Assembly: GCA_017478685.1 (NCBI GenBank)
Contig: JAFVDC010000022.1
Location: 1 to 19,342, forward strand
Source of the DNA: Bacteroidales bacterium
GTDB taxonomy: Bacteria; Bacteroidota; Bacteroidia; Bacteroidales; UBA932
Direction: 5' to 3'
Length of the DNA stretch: 19,342 bases
Shown: piece after piece, positions 1-6,695 of the stretch
Position numbering within the stretch: position 1 is the stretch's first letter
Layout: every line of letters begins with the position of its first letter
Translations under genes and position numbers: made by a program
Notes under the pieces: model-generated
What the model was told of the DNA's origin: nothing
What the model saw: the letters and a program-made list of their open reading frames with translations, nothing else
Databases searched by the model: none

Positions 1-18
1 ATAGAATATCTTCTTCAT
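1..18 (-). CDS. N-terminal codons of a gene running off the left edge (probably secreted or lipoprotein)
   Basis: Only six codons are in the window. On the minus strand an ATG at position 18 opens MKKIFY, a basic start followed by hydrophobic residues, as at the head of a signal peptide. A strong AGGAGG-like ribosome binding site (complement of 26-31) sits seven bases upstream, which is unusual in this phylum and supports the start. It begins 13 nt after the stop of the 49-aa gene, so the two are probably cotranscribed. Function cannot be told. Confidence 0.55.
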
Positions 19-25
19 AACCCTT

Positions 26-31
26 CCTCCT
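26..31 (-). promoter_or_regulatory. strong Shine-Dalgarno for the edge gene
   Basis: The minus strand reads AGGAGG, seven bases before the ATG at 18. Most other starts in the window lack such a match, so this one stands out and fixes the start. Confidence 0.5.
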
Positions 32-181
32 CTAATCAAAATCACCGTTGCCATAAACGTTTCCGCTGTTGCCGAAAGATTCGGTATCGCCATCCGGAGA
101 TGCGCAAATCACGCATTCCTGTTCCACTTCAAAAGCCCAGGTGAGGGGGGCTTCATAGCACTGCTTGCTGTTTCTTGTCAT
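32..181 (-). CDS. 49-aa hypothetical protein of the YEAP...ICAS type
   Basis: This short protein carries CYEAPLTWAFEVEQECVICAS followed by an acidic, Gly/Asn-rich tail ending GNGDFD. Bacteroidales genomes hold many 40-80-aa proteins with this layout (YxAPxxxxxEVxxExxICAS), commonly just upstream of secreted or surface protein genes; their function is unknown to me. No signal peptide is visible. I chose the ATG at 181 because the next upstream in-frame start (214) lies upstream of the TATCTTTG promoter box at 203-210 and would not be transcribed from it. The stop is 13 nt before the start of the next minus-strand gene, suggesting an operon. The match is a pattern recognition, not a domain hit. 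Confidence 0.6.
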   Translation of the reverse strand: MTRNSKQCYEAPLTWAFEVEQECVICASPDGDTESFGNSGNVYGNGDFD

Positions 182-202
182 AATGTTGCGTTTATATCTT
201 GA

Positions 203-210
203 CAAAGATA
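203..210 (-). promoter_or_regulatory. -7 box TATCTTTG for the 49-aa gene
   Basis: The minus strand reads TATCTTTG, a perfect TAnnTTTG Bacteroidota -7 box, about 22 nt upstream of the ATG at 181. No well-spaced TTTG -33 element is apparent. Confidence 0.5.
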
Positions 211-388
211 CCACAATGCCCTCGCGCGCGTGGGTACAATTCCTTTAAACCTAACGGACAATTCTTTTAACGATAGGTAAAGGTGCTTCCCGTTGCCGTC
301 TTTTTGGCTACCCGGTCCATCCAGCGGCGTTATAGGCATCTTCTATTTACCAAACAACTCAACCTGTCGATATTTGCAGAAAAATCAC

Positions 389-396
389 TATCTTTG
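389..396 (+). promoter_or_regulatory. -7 box TATCTTTG for the 95-aa gene
   Basis: TATCTTTG followed by GCA lies 23 nt before the ATG at 420. A TTTG at 373-376 is only 12 nt upstream, closer than the usual spacing, so the -33 element is uncertain. The rest of 211-388 shows no convincing gene or RNA. Confidence 0.55.
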
Positions 397-419
397 CAAC
401 TGAATTAATTCAGAAAGAT

Positions 420-707
420 ATGAATCTTAGAGACATCAAGAAAGACATCGAGTACGTGATTGGCGCATTCGTAGACGACTGCACCCTGTTCCTCAACGTG
501 AACCCCGGCAAGAATGCAGACGAGATTGCAGGCCTCATAGACAAGGCCGTAGACCTTTTCAATGACCTCCGTGAGAAGGTTGTGAAGAGCTCCGGCGCAG
601 AAAAGCCCAAGGTGTGCTTCACCGCCATCCGCAAGGAGCTGTTTGAAAAGACAGACGCCCTCTACGACGAACTCAGCGCCGCCGTAAAGAAAGGCCTTGG
701 AGAATAA
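420..707 (+). CDS. conserved hypothetical protein, 95 aa
   Basis: A small soluble, mostly helical protein opening MNLRDIKKDIEYVIGAFVDD. It has alternating acidic and hydrophobic residues, a central NPGKNADEIAGLIDKAVDLF helix and a C-terminal helix ELSAAVKKGLGE. There is no signal peptide, membrane segment, or catalytic motif I can name. Bacteroidota genomes carry proteins of this size and pattern annotated as hypothetical; I infer that it belongs with them. It is a single-gene unit with its own TATCTTTG promoter box and a terminator-like palindrome 43 nt past the stop. The start is the first ATG after the promoter, and codon use matches the neighbours. Confidence 0.8.
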   Translation: MNLRDIKKDIEYVIGAFVDDCTLFLNVNPGKNADEIAGLIDKAVDLFNDLREKVVKSSGAEKPKVCFTAIRKELFEKTDALYDELSAAVKKGLGE

Positions 708-750
708 TTCTGGCCGATAATTTGCTGAAAATCAGCTGATTATAAATAGT

Positions 751-774
751 CGGGTGCACCTGCAGGTGCACCCG
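751..774. terminator. perfect 24-nt palindrome, probable bidirectional terminator
   Basis: The arm CGGGTGCACCTG is followed directly by its exact reverse complement, then by ATTTTG. It lies between the convergent 95-aa gene and the DUF2490 gene, where a bidirectional terminator is expected. On the minus-strand side the T tract is poor, so termination in that direction is less certain. As a perfect palindrome with no spacer it would form a stem with a minimal loop. Confidence 0.6.
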
Positions 775-824
775 ATTTTGCGTAAGTAGTTGAGGGATAG
801 CAACTTATGCGCCAGCGCGGGCCA

Positions 825-1670
825 CTAGAAGTTATACATGTACTTCAGGCCGAAGATGAGGTTGGTGCTGTAAACCCAGCCGGTGCCGTCCGTGAACAGG
901 CGCACGCCGTCTTCGGCCCACTTGGAGGAGCCGTTTGTGTCAATCTCATAGTCCATGAGGTAGTCAAACATCACATACGGGGTAATGGTGTGGTGCTTGG
1001 AAGGCTCGATGTCGGCGCCAAGGTTCAGGCGCAGGCGGTTGAAGTAGGCGTGGGTGTAGCCTGTATGGGTGTAGGCGTAGTACTCCCTCTTTGAGTTTGA
1101 CGTGGTCTGGGCGCTGCCGGAAACCGTGCCCCAAGGGTCGTTGAGGGCAGCGCGTGCTTCAAAGGAAAGTGAAGGCGTCACGTACTGGAATCCCTTGTAT
1201 TTGACGCCGATTCTTGACTTGAGCGCAAGGGCGTTGCGGGTGCTCTGGTAAACGTTCATGGCATCGTCGGCATTGTGAGTTAGCTGCAGGCGCTCGCGGA
1301 GAGAGAAACTGAACAGCCCGGCCTTGAGAGTCCCGGTGACATCGGCCATAAACCTGTGCCTTGGTGCCCAGAAGCCGGTGTAATAGCTGTCATCGGAGAG
1401 CTCCTTATTGATCTTGTAGGGGTTGATAAGGGTGTATCCCACTCCCACTTTCAGGAAGGAAAGCGGCTTGTAAGTTACGCCAAGGGTGGTTCTGAGGCTC
1501 CCAAGGCCGGCAAATGAATCGGCCGCACGAACCTCTTCTTCGGCCTCGATGTGAAGGCCCTTCTTAATCTTGTAATCCACTCCAACGGTAGCGCGGCCGC
1601 CGGTAGAGAAAGTCTGGGCAAAGGCCGTAATAGGCACAAGCAGTGCCAGGGCAAGAACTAATTTTTTCAT
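825..1670 (-). CDS. DUF2490 family outer-membrane beta-barrel protein
   Basis: The protein (281 aa) has a signal peptide (MKKLVLALALLVPITAFA, then Q) and amphipathic beta strands with turn residues throughout. It ends in YMYNF, the aromatic C-terminal residue typical of outer-membrane barrels. Strand pairs such as LRTTLGVTYKPLSFLKVGVGYTL and the ARAALNDPW segment match the pattern of DUF2490, an uncharacterised barrel family common in Bacteroidota. The start overlaps the stop of the DUF4956 gene as ATGA, so translation is probably coupled. Being last in the VTC-DUF4956 train suggests it provides the outer-membrane part of the same system; this is inference. A role as a porin or export channel is possible but not shown. 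Confidence 0.85.
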   Translation of the reverse strand: MKKLVLALALLVPITAFAQTFSTGGRATVGVDYKIKKGLHIEAEEEVRAADSFAGLGSLRTTLGVTYKPLSFLKVGVGYTLINPYKINKELSDDSYYTGFWAPRHRFMADVTGTLKAGLFSFSLRERLQLTHNADDAMNVYQSTRNALALKSRIGVKYKGFQYVTPSLSFEARAALNDPWGTVSGSAQTTSNSKREYYAYTHTGYTHAYFNRLRLNLGADIEPSKHHTITPYVMFDYLMDYEIDTNGSSKWAEDGVRLFTDGTGWVYSTNLIFGLKYMYNF

Positions 1671-2455
1671 CCTACGTAATCTTTTGCGCGGGTTACGGTG
1701 TTCACGGAATTGCTCTCACCCTTTCCCAGCCTGTAATACACTTTTATCATTGCCGAATCCTTGAGGAAGTCCACATGGCCGATTTCCACGTTTTCCACCT
1801 TCACGCCAAGGCGCTTTTCAAGGTCTTCCACAAGTTCCTCCCGCTTTTCCGGAACAATGAGGTCTATCCTGTCGTACTGCACAAGCTTGGTGGTGACGTG
1901 CTTTACAAGGCTCTCGCTCTCAAGCACCCACACCAGAAGCAGCATGAGGGCATTCACAAGCGCCATCACGCCCACATTTCCCCAGCTAAGGACATAGTGA
2001 GGGGCCGTGGCGATGTCCACCACGTGATACAGCGGCGCAAGGCCGTTCACCGCCGCCAGGGCAATGATTATGAAAAGGTAGGTCATTTCCCTGATGGGAA
2101 CGGTTTCCGTGCGGTAGCGGATGACCCCGAAAATGGCAAACAGGCCCAGCGTAAGGCCAACTCCAACCTCCACGTTACCCATAATGTAGAGAAGGGTGAG
2201 CATGGCCGATGAGAACACGATGAACGTGAAGTAGTAGTCGCGCCTCCTGCTCTTTTTGTAGTAGAAGAAGTGCACCAGAATCCAGCACACAAGGAGGTTA
2301 AGTGCAAAACGGATTCCAAGTTCCCCAATCTTCTGGGCGGTTGTCATCATGGCGTCCGTGATGGTCTGGACATCCAGGAGCATGTCGTCTGCGACATCTA
2401 CGTCCCCGAAGGCGGAAAGGTCCTCCTGGACAAAGCGGAATAGTTTGTCGATCAT
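1667..2455 (-). CDS. DUF4956 inner-membrane protein
   Basis: The protein (262 aa) has no signal peptide. It has a soluble N-terminus of about 45 residues and then hydrophobic segments near residues 48-66, 74-93, 97-113, 122-141 and 160-180. The signature GLFAIFGVIRYRTETVPIRE, joining segments 3 and 4, is the hallmark of DUF4956. A soluble C-terminal domain of about 75 residues follows. DUF4956 genes commonly sit next to VTC-domain polyphosphate-polymerase genes in Firmicutes and Bacteroidota, as here. The start codon overlaps the VTC stop (ATGA), and its own stop overlaps the DUF2490 start (ATGA). Its biochemical role is unknown; a membrane partner or channel for the VTC enzyme is the natural guess. 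Confidence 0.9.
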   Translation of the reverse strand: MIDKLFRFVQEDLSAFGDVDVADDMLLDVQTITDAMMTTAQKIGELGIRFALNLLVCWILVHFFYYKKSRRRDYYFTFIVFSSAMLTLLYIMGNVEVGVGLTLGLFAIFGVIRYRTETVPIREMTYLFIIIALAAVNGLAPLYHVVDIATAPHYVLSWGNVGVMALVNALMLLLVWVLESESLVKHVTTKLVQYDRIDLIVPEKREELVEDLEKRLGVKVENVEIGHVDFLKDSAMIKVYYRLGKGESNSVNTVTRAKDYVG

Positions 2456-3261
2456 ATAATTATAAGTTTTTTGCCGATGGCTTTTTCAATTCTTCTCACT
2501 TTGACCTTGAACCGGCCGCTTTTGGCCGAAGGGTCCGTGAGGGTGAGTGCGATGCAGTATTTGCTGATGCGCATTGGTTTGATGCGGTTGTCTAGGAGGA
2601 TGCCCTTCATCTGGCTCTCTGCGCGGCCGTCCTGCTTCAGCTCAATTATTACGGCATCCTGAAGTGTGGTTTCGTGGCCCGTGCGGAAGTTTGTGAAGCA
2701 AAGGGACATGTCAATGGTGAGCCTTTCCGTTTTGGCGGGATTCACCAGCGTAATGCGTTTGAAGCGGGTGTCAAGGACCGGGGACAACTGGTCTACCGTG
2801 AACCAGGATTTAGCCGCCAGATACTCACAGGCGGTGGTATCGGCCCCAAAATCCATAAGTTCGGCCTGGGGTATCTCCATCCTCTTTTTCTTGGTGCGTC
2901 CGTGGTTGTTCTTGCGCTTTATCTCCAGGAAGGTCTGGCCGGATTCCACATAGGTGCGCGTGCGGACTTTCTGGCGCACAAGACGCCTGTTGTGGTGGTC
3001 CAGGAACATCCTGAGCCCCGCGGTGTCATAGTAGACGGAGGTGTACCGGCTCACTTTCTTCCCTTCCACCACAAGAGCCCGGTAGCCTGCCGCCGCGGCA
3101 TCCTGAAGGACAGACACCAGCCCCGCCTCGTTGGTAAGGTACTTGGTGTCTATCCTGTTAAGGAGCTTCACGGAGTCCATCTCTTCCAAAGTGATGGGCT
3201 GGAGGGCTTCTATGGCCTTGTCAAGGGCCTCTATGGTGCTATTTTCCGGCATCCTGGGCAA
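2452..3261 (-). CDS. VTC-domain polyphosphate polymerase-like protein
   Basis: The protein (269 aa) has the tunnel fold signature of VTC/Vtc4 enzymes, which make polyphosphate from nucleoside triphosphate. In order it shows K40 in RIDTKYL, RYTSVYYDT at 72-80, DHHNRRLVRQKVRTRTY at 88-104 with the basic strand residues K98, R100 and R102, then FLEIKRKNNHGRTKKKR, and the late acidic/basic strand VIIELKQDG. These charged residues line the tunnel in characterised relatives. No membrane segment is present, unlike yeast Vtc4 with its SPX domain, so the product is probably cytosolic and held by DUF4956. The 5' end overlaps the upstream gene by 23 nt; MPENST nine bases downstream (ATG at 3252) is an alternative start. 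Whether the product is polyphosphate has not been shown for this bacterial subfamily as far as I know. Confidence 0.9.
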   Translation of the reverse strand: MPRMPENSTIEALDKAIEALQPITLEEMDSVKLLNRIDTKYLTNEAGLVSVLQDAAAAGYRALVVEGKKVSRYTSVYYDTAGLRMFLDHHNRRLVRQKVRTRTYVESGQTFLEIKRKNNHGRTKKKRMEIPQAELMDFGADTTACEYLAAKSWFTVDQLSPVLDTRFKRITLVNPAKTERLTIDMSLCFTNFRTGHETTLQDAVIIELKQDGRAESQMKGILLDNRIKPMRISKYCIALTLTDPSAKSGRFKVKVRRIEKAIGKKLIII

Positions 3262-3652
3262 TGTATTCGTATTGCTTTATGGTGAGGAGCTTGCCTTTTG
3301 CGCTGTAGGTATACTGGACCTTCTTGCGGGAAAACTCGTTCCATTCGAAGGTCTTGTAGGTCTGGAGACGGTTGCGGTTGTCGTATACAAGTTCCTTGGA
3401 GAGCTTGCCGTCCGGGCCGTACTCAAAGCGTTTGCGCCATTTCTGGCCGTCGGAGTTATACTCAATCTCCTCAATCTTCTTTCCTTCGGCCGAAAATGTG
3501 GTAACGTGGTCCAGAACCTTGCTTGAGCCCTTAGGGTCTGTGTTCCATTCCTTGATGACAAGGTTTTTTTTGTTGATTTTCTGGGCCTCCTGGGCATAGG
3601 CGCCAGGGATAAACAGCAGAGCTGCCGCAGCCAATATGATTAGTCTTTTCAT
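3239..3652 (-). CDS. small secreted repeat protein, 137 aa
   Basis: A signal peptide (MKRLIILAAAALLFIPGAYA, then Q) leads into a beta-rich protein. It has short repeats of the type YNSDGQKWRKRFEYGPDGKL, YDNRNRLQTYKTFEW and YTYSAKGKLLTIKQYEY. These resemble YD/RHS-like or MORN/YwqK-like strands, but I do not assign a family. It is expected in the periplasm or on the surface. The 3' end overlaps the VTC gene, so the two are translationally linked. A TATATTTG box at 3661-3668 may give this gene and the three after it their own promoter, separate from the lipoprotein upstream. Confidence 0.8.
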   Translation of the reverse strand: MKRLIILAAAALLFIPGAYAQEAQKINKKNLVIKEWNTDPKGSSKVLDHVTTFSAEGKKIEEIEYNSDGQKWRKRFEYGPDGKLSKELVYDNRNRLQTYKTFEWNEFSRKKVQYTYSAKGKLLTIKQYEYIAQDAGK

Positions 3653-3660
3653 AATAGATG

Positions 3661-3668
3661 CAAATATA
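3661..3668 (-). promoter_or_regulatory. candidate -7 box TATATTTG upstream of the VTC operon
   Basis: The minus strand reads TATATTTG in the 36-nt gap after the beta-helix lipoprotein gene, nine bases before the ATG at 3652. No convincing -33 partner is seen, and the leader would be extremely short. Confidence 0.35.
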
Positions 3669-3688
3669 TGAAAATTAACTGAATGCTG

Positions 3689-5443
3689 CTACCATGGGCG
3701 CCCGCCGGGGCCACCGCCCTGGTTGCCGCCGCCGCCCATGCCGCCACCGCCGGAATAGCTGCCAAGGCTTACGGAGGATCCGCCGCTCACGCTGCAATCA
3801 AGAACGCCCATGCCGTCCCAAATTGATGTGCCGCCGCTGGTGGTTACGCCGCTCTGGACGGTAGGCTGGGATGCGCCGGATACCACCATTCCGCTGCCGC
3901 CGCTTGACGGGGTCTTGAACGCGTGGGTGGTGCTTCCCACGGTAATCGAGTACCAGGTGTTCTTGTTCCAGGAAGATGCGCTGTAGCAGCTCTGAGACAG
4001 GGATGCGCCGTTTTCAAGGCCGCCGATTGCAACCAGAGTTCCTCCCGTGAGGTAGATCTGGTATCCGCCTTCGGAGTTGGCGTCAATGCCTACTTCCGGG
4101 GAAGATGTGCCGATCGCGTACACAAAACCTCCCTTGATGTACAGGTTGCCGTTGGCGTCCATGCCGTCGTTGCCGGCGGAATAGGCGCACACGCTGCCTC
4201 CTGTTATGGTAAGATTTCCGGCGCAGTTGATGCCGTCATCGGCCTTTGAGAAGCCGTAAACCGCACCGCCGGTGATGTCCATGGCGCCCTTTGATTCAAT
4301 GGCCTCGTGGTTTGATGCCGTGGCGTTTACGGTGCCGCCGTTGAAGTGGATGTCGCCGTCAAACTTGATGGCTTTTGCGCTCTTTGAGTTGTCTGTGGTG
4401 GTGGTTGCCCTGGGGCCGAATCCGCCGCCGCCACCGGAGGAGGAGCCGTAGTTGCTGCCGGTAACGGTGACGCTCACGGTACCGCCGTTAAAGTATGCCA
4501 CGGCGTCTCCTGTGATGCCTTTTCCGCCCTGGCCGGAGTTTGTGACGGTGAGGGTGCCGGCGTTCATCTTGAACACTTGGTCGGCCTTGACGCCCGCAGA
4601 AGCCTTGTAATCAGAGTCTTCGGAGTCATAAGCCGTGCCGCCTGTGGCCTTGATGGTGGTGGCGCCGCCGTTGAAGACCACCAGGGAGTCGGAGGTGATG
4701 CCTTTTTTCATGGCTGCCGCCACGGTGATGCTAAGGGTGCCGCCGTCAACTGCAACGGCGTCCTTGCCCCTGAGGCCATGCCCTGCGCTGCTTCCGGCGG
4801 TGACTGTGATGGTGGGGGTGTCCAGCACGCGCACGTAGTCGTCGGAGGTGATGCCGGCCTTGCCCTGGGCATTGTTTGCGGTAACGGTGAGGCTGCCGCT
4901 GCCGGAGAAGATGAGCTGTCCTTCAGAGAAGAACACAGCCTTGAGGTCTTCTTCTCCTGTGGCCGAATATGCCGCAGAACTGCCGTCGGCAAGGGCGTTG
5001 GTGCCGCTAACTACCACATAGCAGCGTTTTTTGCCCTGGTTGTTGATGGCAGCGCCGCTGGGGTTTGTGAGGCTGAGGCCGTTAAGGACAAGGGCCTGCT
5101 TGTTGTTGGAATACAGCTTCAGGGAACCGCTGGATGAGCTTCCGGATAGCTCATACTTCACCTTTTCCGTGGTGCCGGTGTTGTCTACGGTGACATCGGC
5201 CCCGCTTACGGAGACAATGCCTTTGGCATCGCCGCTTACCGTTGCACTGGAAGAGCTCCACACAATGGATATTGTGCGGTCGAAACTGGTATTTGAAATC
5301 TCATCCTCGTCGTTTGCAAACGAGTCTGTGTCTGTAGAAGGTGTTGTGGAAGCCGTGCTTCCACTGTTACTGATGATGCTCTCTTTGGAGCAGCCTGCCA
5401 CGGCTATCGTCATGCCAAGCAAGAATACACTAACCTTCTTCAT
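3689..5443 (-). CDS. beta-helix carbohydrate-binding-type lipoprotein (Cthe_2159-like)
   Basis: The protein (584 aa) starts with a lipoprotein signal ending VAGC at residue 18, then a Ser/Thr/Asp-rich linker to about residue 50. The body is a right-handed beta-helix made of turns such as GKAGITSDDYVRV, GHGLRGKDAVAVDGG, KGITSDSLVVFNGG, HEAIESKGAMDITGG, DGINCAGNLTITGG and DGMDANGNLYIKGG. The turn aspartates are suited to calcium. This matches the Cthe_2159 domain, whose founding member from Clostridium thermocellum binds acidic polysaccharide. The C-terminus is a Gly-rich tail (GGGGMGGGGNQGGG). Placement with VTC and DUF4956 recurs across phyla. A surface-located binder of a polyanion is inferred. 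A TATCTTTG box lies at 5483-5490, 40 nt upstream. Confidence 0.85.
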   Translation of the reverse strand: MKKVSVFLLGMTIAVAGCSKESIISNSGSTASTTPSTDTDSFANDEDEISNTSFDRTISIVWSSSSATVSGDAKGIVSVSGADVTVDNTGTTEKVKYELSGSSSSGSLKLYSNNKQALVLNGLSLTNPSGAAINNQGKKRCYVVVSGTNALADGSSAAYSATGEEDLKAVFFSEGQLIFSGSGSLTVTANNAQGKAGITSDDYVRVLDTPTITVTAGSSAGHGLRGKDAVAVDGGTLSITVAAAMKKGITSDSLVVFNGGATTIKATGGTAYDSEDSDYKASAGVKADQVFKMNAGTLTVTNSGQGGKGITGDAVAYFNGGTVSVTVTGSNYGSSSGGGGGFGPRATTTTDNSKSAKAIKFDGDIHFNGGTVNATASNHEAIESKGAMDITGGAVYGFSKADDGINCAGNLTITGGSVCAYSAGNDGMDANGNLYIKGGFVYAIGTSSPEVGIDANSEGGYQIYLTGGTLVAIGGLENGASLSQSCYSASSWNKNTWYSITVGSTTHAFKTPSSGGSGMVVSGASQPTVQSGVTTSGGTSIWDGMGVLDCSVSGGSSVSLGSYSGGGGMGGGGNQGGGPGGRPW

Positions 5444-5482
5444 AGCCTTAGGTTTTTAGTTACACATTTATTATTTCTGCGT

Positions 5483-5490
5483 CAAAGATA
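5483..5490 (-). promoter_or_regulatory. -7 box TATCTTTG for the lipoprotein gene
   Basis: The minus strand reads TATCTTTG, 39 nt upstream of the ATG at 5443. A TTG about 16 nt further upstream is a short-spaced -33 candidate. The candidate LytTR repeats at 5537-5569 lie just upstream of this promoter. Confidence 0.5.
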
Positions 5491-5536
5491 ACCAAAAACC
5501 CGGCCGCAAGTCGCCTTGGCCCGCCTGAGTGCCGCA

Positions 5537-5569
5537 TTTTTCAGCGAACGGGCCGTTTTTTTCAGCGAA
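5537..5569. promoter_or_regulatory. two direct repeats of TTTTTCAGCGAA, 21 bp apart (candidate LytTR operator)
   Basis: TTTTTCAGCGAA occurs at 5537-5548 and again at 5558-5569, an exact 21-bp period, or two helical turns. LytTR proteins typically bind a pair of direct repeats about 21-22 bp apart upstream of the promoter. This pair lies in the divergent region between the beta-helix lipoprotein operon and the membrane LytTR gene. Binding is inferred from spacing and location only; the repeat does not clearly match a published LytTR consensus. Confidence 0.4.
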
Positions 5570-5603
5570 TTGCCCCCTTCCGGGCCGTGCTCCCCATTGG
5601 CCT

Positions 5604-5757
5604 GGGCGCGGTTGGCCGCCTGGACGAGGATGGCTGGTCGTTCGGGCGAGGCTGGTTTTTTTGCGACCAGCCTCGCCCACCGCTTTTCCCCCTCATCGGC
5701 CTCAAGGGCATTTTCCCCGGGCGTGGTTGGCGCCATAAAATCCAGCCTCGCCCAAAA
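5604..5757 (+). repeat. REP/BIME-like hairpin element, copy A
   Basis: The core (5644-5757, 114 bp) matches the reverse complement of 8090-8203 with five mismatches and no gaps. Hairpin 1 is GGGCGAGGCTGGT (5644-5656), a 9-nt loop, and ACCAGCCTCGCCC (5666-5678). Hairpin 2 is GGGCGTGGTTGG (5719-5730), an 11-nt loop, and CCAGCCTCGCCC (5742-5753), with one T:T mismatch and one G:T pair. A degenerate extra arm GGGCGCGGTTGG lies at 5604-5615. Because a RAYT gene sits between the two copies, I take them as its REP-type partner. The remainder of this 349-bp intergenic region holds promoters and the direct repeats listed separately. Confidence 0.8.
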
Positions 5758-5772
5758 TTTAATTATTTTGTG

Positions 5773-5780
5773 TAAATTTG
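5773..5780 (+). promoter_or_regulatory. -7 box TAAATTTG for the LytTR gene
   Basis: TAAATTTG lies 12 nt before the ATG at 5793 and 15 nt past the end of repeat copy A. A possible upstream TTG start at 5778 overlaps the box and is therefore ruled out. There is no clear -33 element; that position falls inside the repeat. Confidence 0.5.
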
Positions 5781-5792
5781 GGCCTTGATAAT

Positions 5793-6695
5793 ATGAGAAA
5801 ACGGGAAATATGGATTTATGTAGCCGTGTGGGCACTGGTCTTCACCGTGTCCATGCTGCTGTCCGGGCTTCGCGGCGCACCAGATGGGGCCAGCGGTTTC
5901 AACTGGAGGGCGGTCATGGAGGTCTGGCTGCAGATCTTGCCCGTTTTTGCTTTGTTTGTCCTTCATGACATCACGGCCCAATACTGCATAAAACATAAGC
6001 AGCCAGTCATATATGCCATAATTGCCCTGGTACTTGTTGGCGCTTATGCATATTACTGTATCACCATATCCAGAACTCCGGAATTAGGAATTGGTCCCGG
6101 AACTGGGCCGGAACCGGAACATGTCATGCGCCCCGGACAGCATCCAGGTCCCCCTCCCGGCATGCAGGGCCCGCCTCCCGGAGGTTTCAGACCCATTCAT
6201 CCGGAGTGGCTGAAGTTCATTTTGGGCCTTCTTCTCATAGGTGTCAACCTTGGCTTCAAGGCCTTTTTGAACATGTATGAAGGCCAACGGAGGTATCAGC
6301 AGCTTAAGTCGGAGAACATCTCCATCCAGAAGGCGCTCCTGCAATCGGCCGATATAACATCCCAGGAGGGCAAGACGGTGCTTAACTTCAAGGCCGGGCG
6401 CAGGACAATTCCCGTTTCGGCCGAAAAAATCCGCTATGTGGAAGGCATGAGCGAATACATAAAGCTGCACCTGGACGGGGAAGAGAGCCCGCTGGTGGCG
6501 CTTTACAACATGAAAAGGCTCATGGAAGAGCTGCCCGCCGGGAAGTTCATGAGGATTCACCGCTCCTATATAGTTGCCCTGTCCCGCATACGGGAAGCCG
6601 GGACTTCCACCGTAACTCTGGACAGCGGGGAAATCCTGCCCGTAAGCAGCACCTACAAGGCTGCACTCCGGGATTATCTGGCCTCCGGGAAGTAG
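5793..6695 (+). CDS. membrane-anchored LytTR transcriptional regulator
   Basis: The protein (300 aa) has hydrophobic segments near residues 7-24, 43-60, 72-92 and 139-160. A Pro/Gly-rich loop (about 100-134) lies between segments 3 and 4, followed by a short helical linker and a LytTR DNA-binding domain at about 196-297. The core shows IRYVEGMSEYIKLHL, the FMRIHRSYIVAL motif and ILPVSSTYKAALRDYL. There is no receiver domain and no His-kinase motif, so it is a one-component membrane sensor-regulator. It is divergent from the beta-helix/VTC module and a natural candidate to control it through the repeats at 5537-5569. Its stop codon abuts that of the convergent RAYT gene with no gap. The 114-bp inverted repeats enclose it together with the RAYT pair. 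Confidence 0.9.
   Translation: MRKREIWIYVAVWALVFTVSMLLSGLRGAPDGASGFNWRAVMEVWLQILPVFALFVLHDITAQYCIKHKQPVIYAIIALVLVGAYAYYCITISRTPELGIGPGTGPEPEHVMRPGQHPGPPPGMQGPPPGGFRPIHPEWLKFILGLLLIGVNLGFKAFLNMYEGQRRYQQLKSENISIQKALLQSADITSQEGKTVLNFKAGRRTIPVSAEKIRYVEGMSEYIKLHLDGEESPLVALYNMKRLMEELPAGKFMRIHRSYIVALSRIREAGTSTVTLDSGEILPVSSTYKAALRDYLASGK

Noticed and set aside
267..320. 17-codon minus-strand ORF (MDRVAKKTATGSTFTYR)
   Set aside because: Too short, with no promoter or ribosome binding site. It could be a remnant of an older gene, but nothing supports a call.
723..741. Small palindrome ATCAGCTGAT after the 95-aa gene
   Set aside because: A short stem with no T tract; the perfect 24-nt palindrome just downstream is the better terminator.
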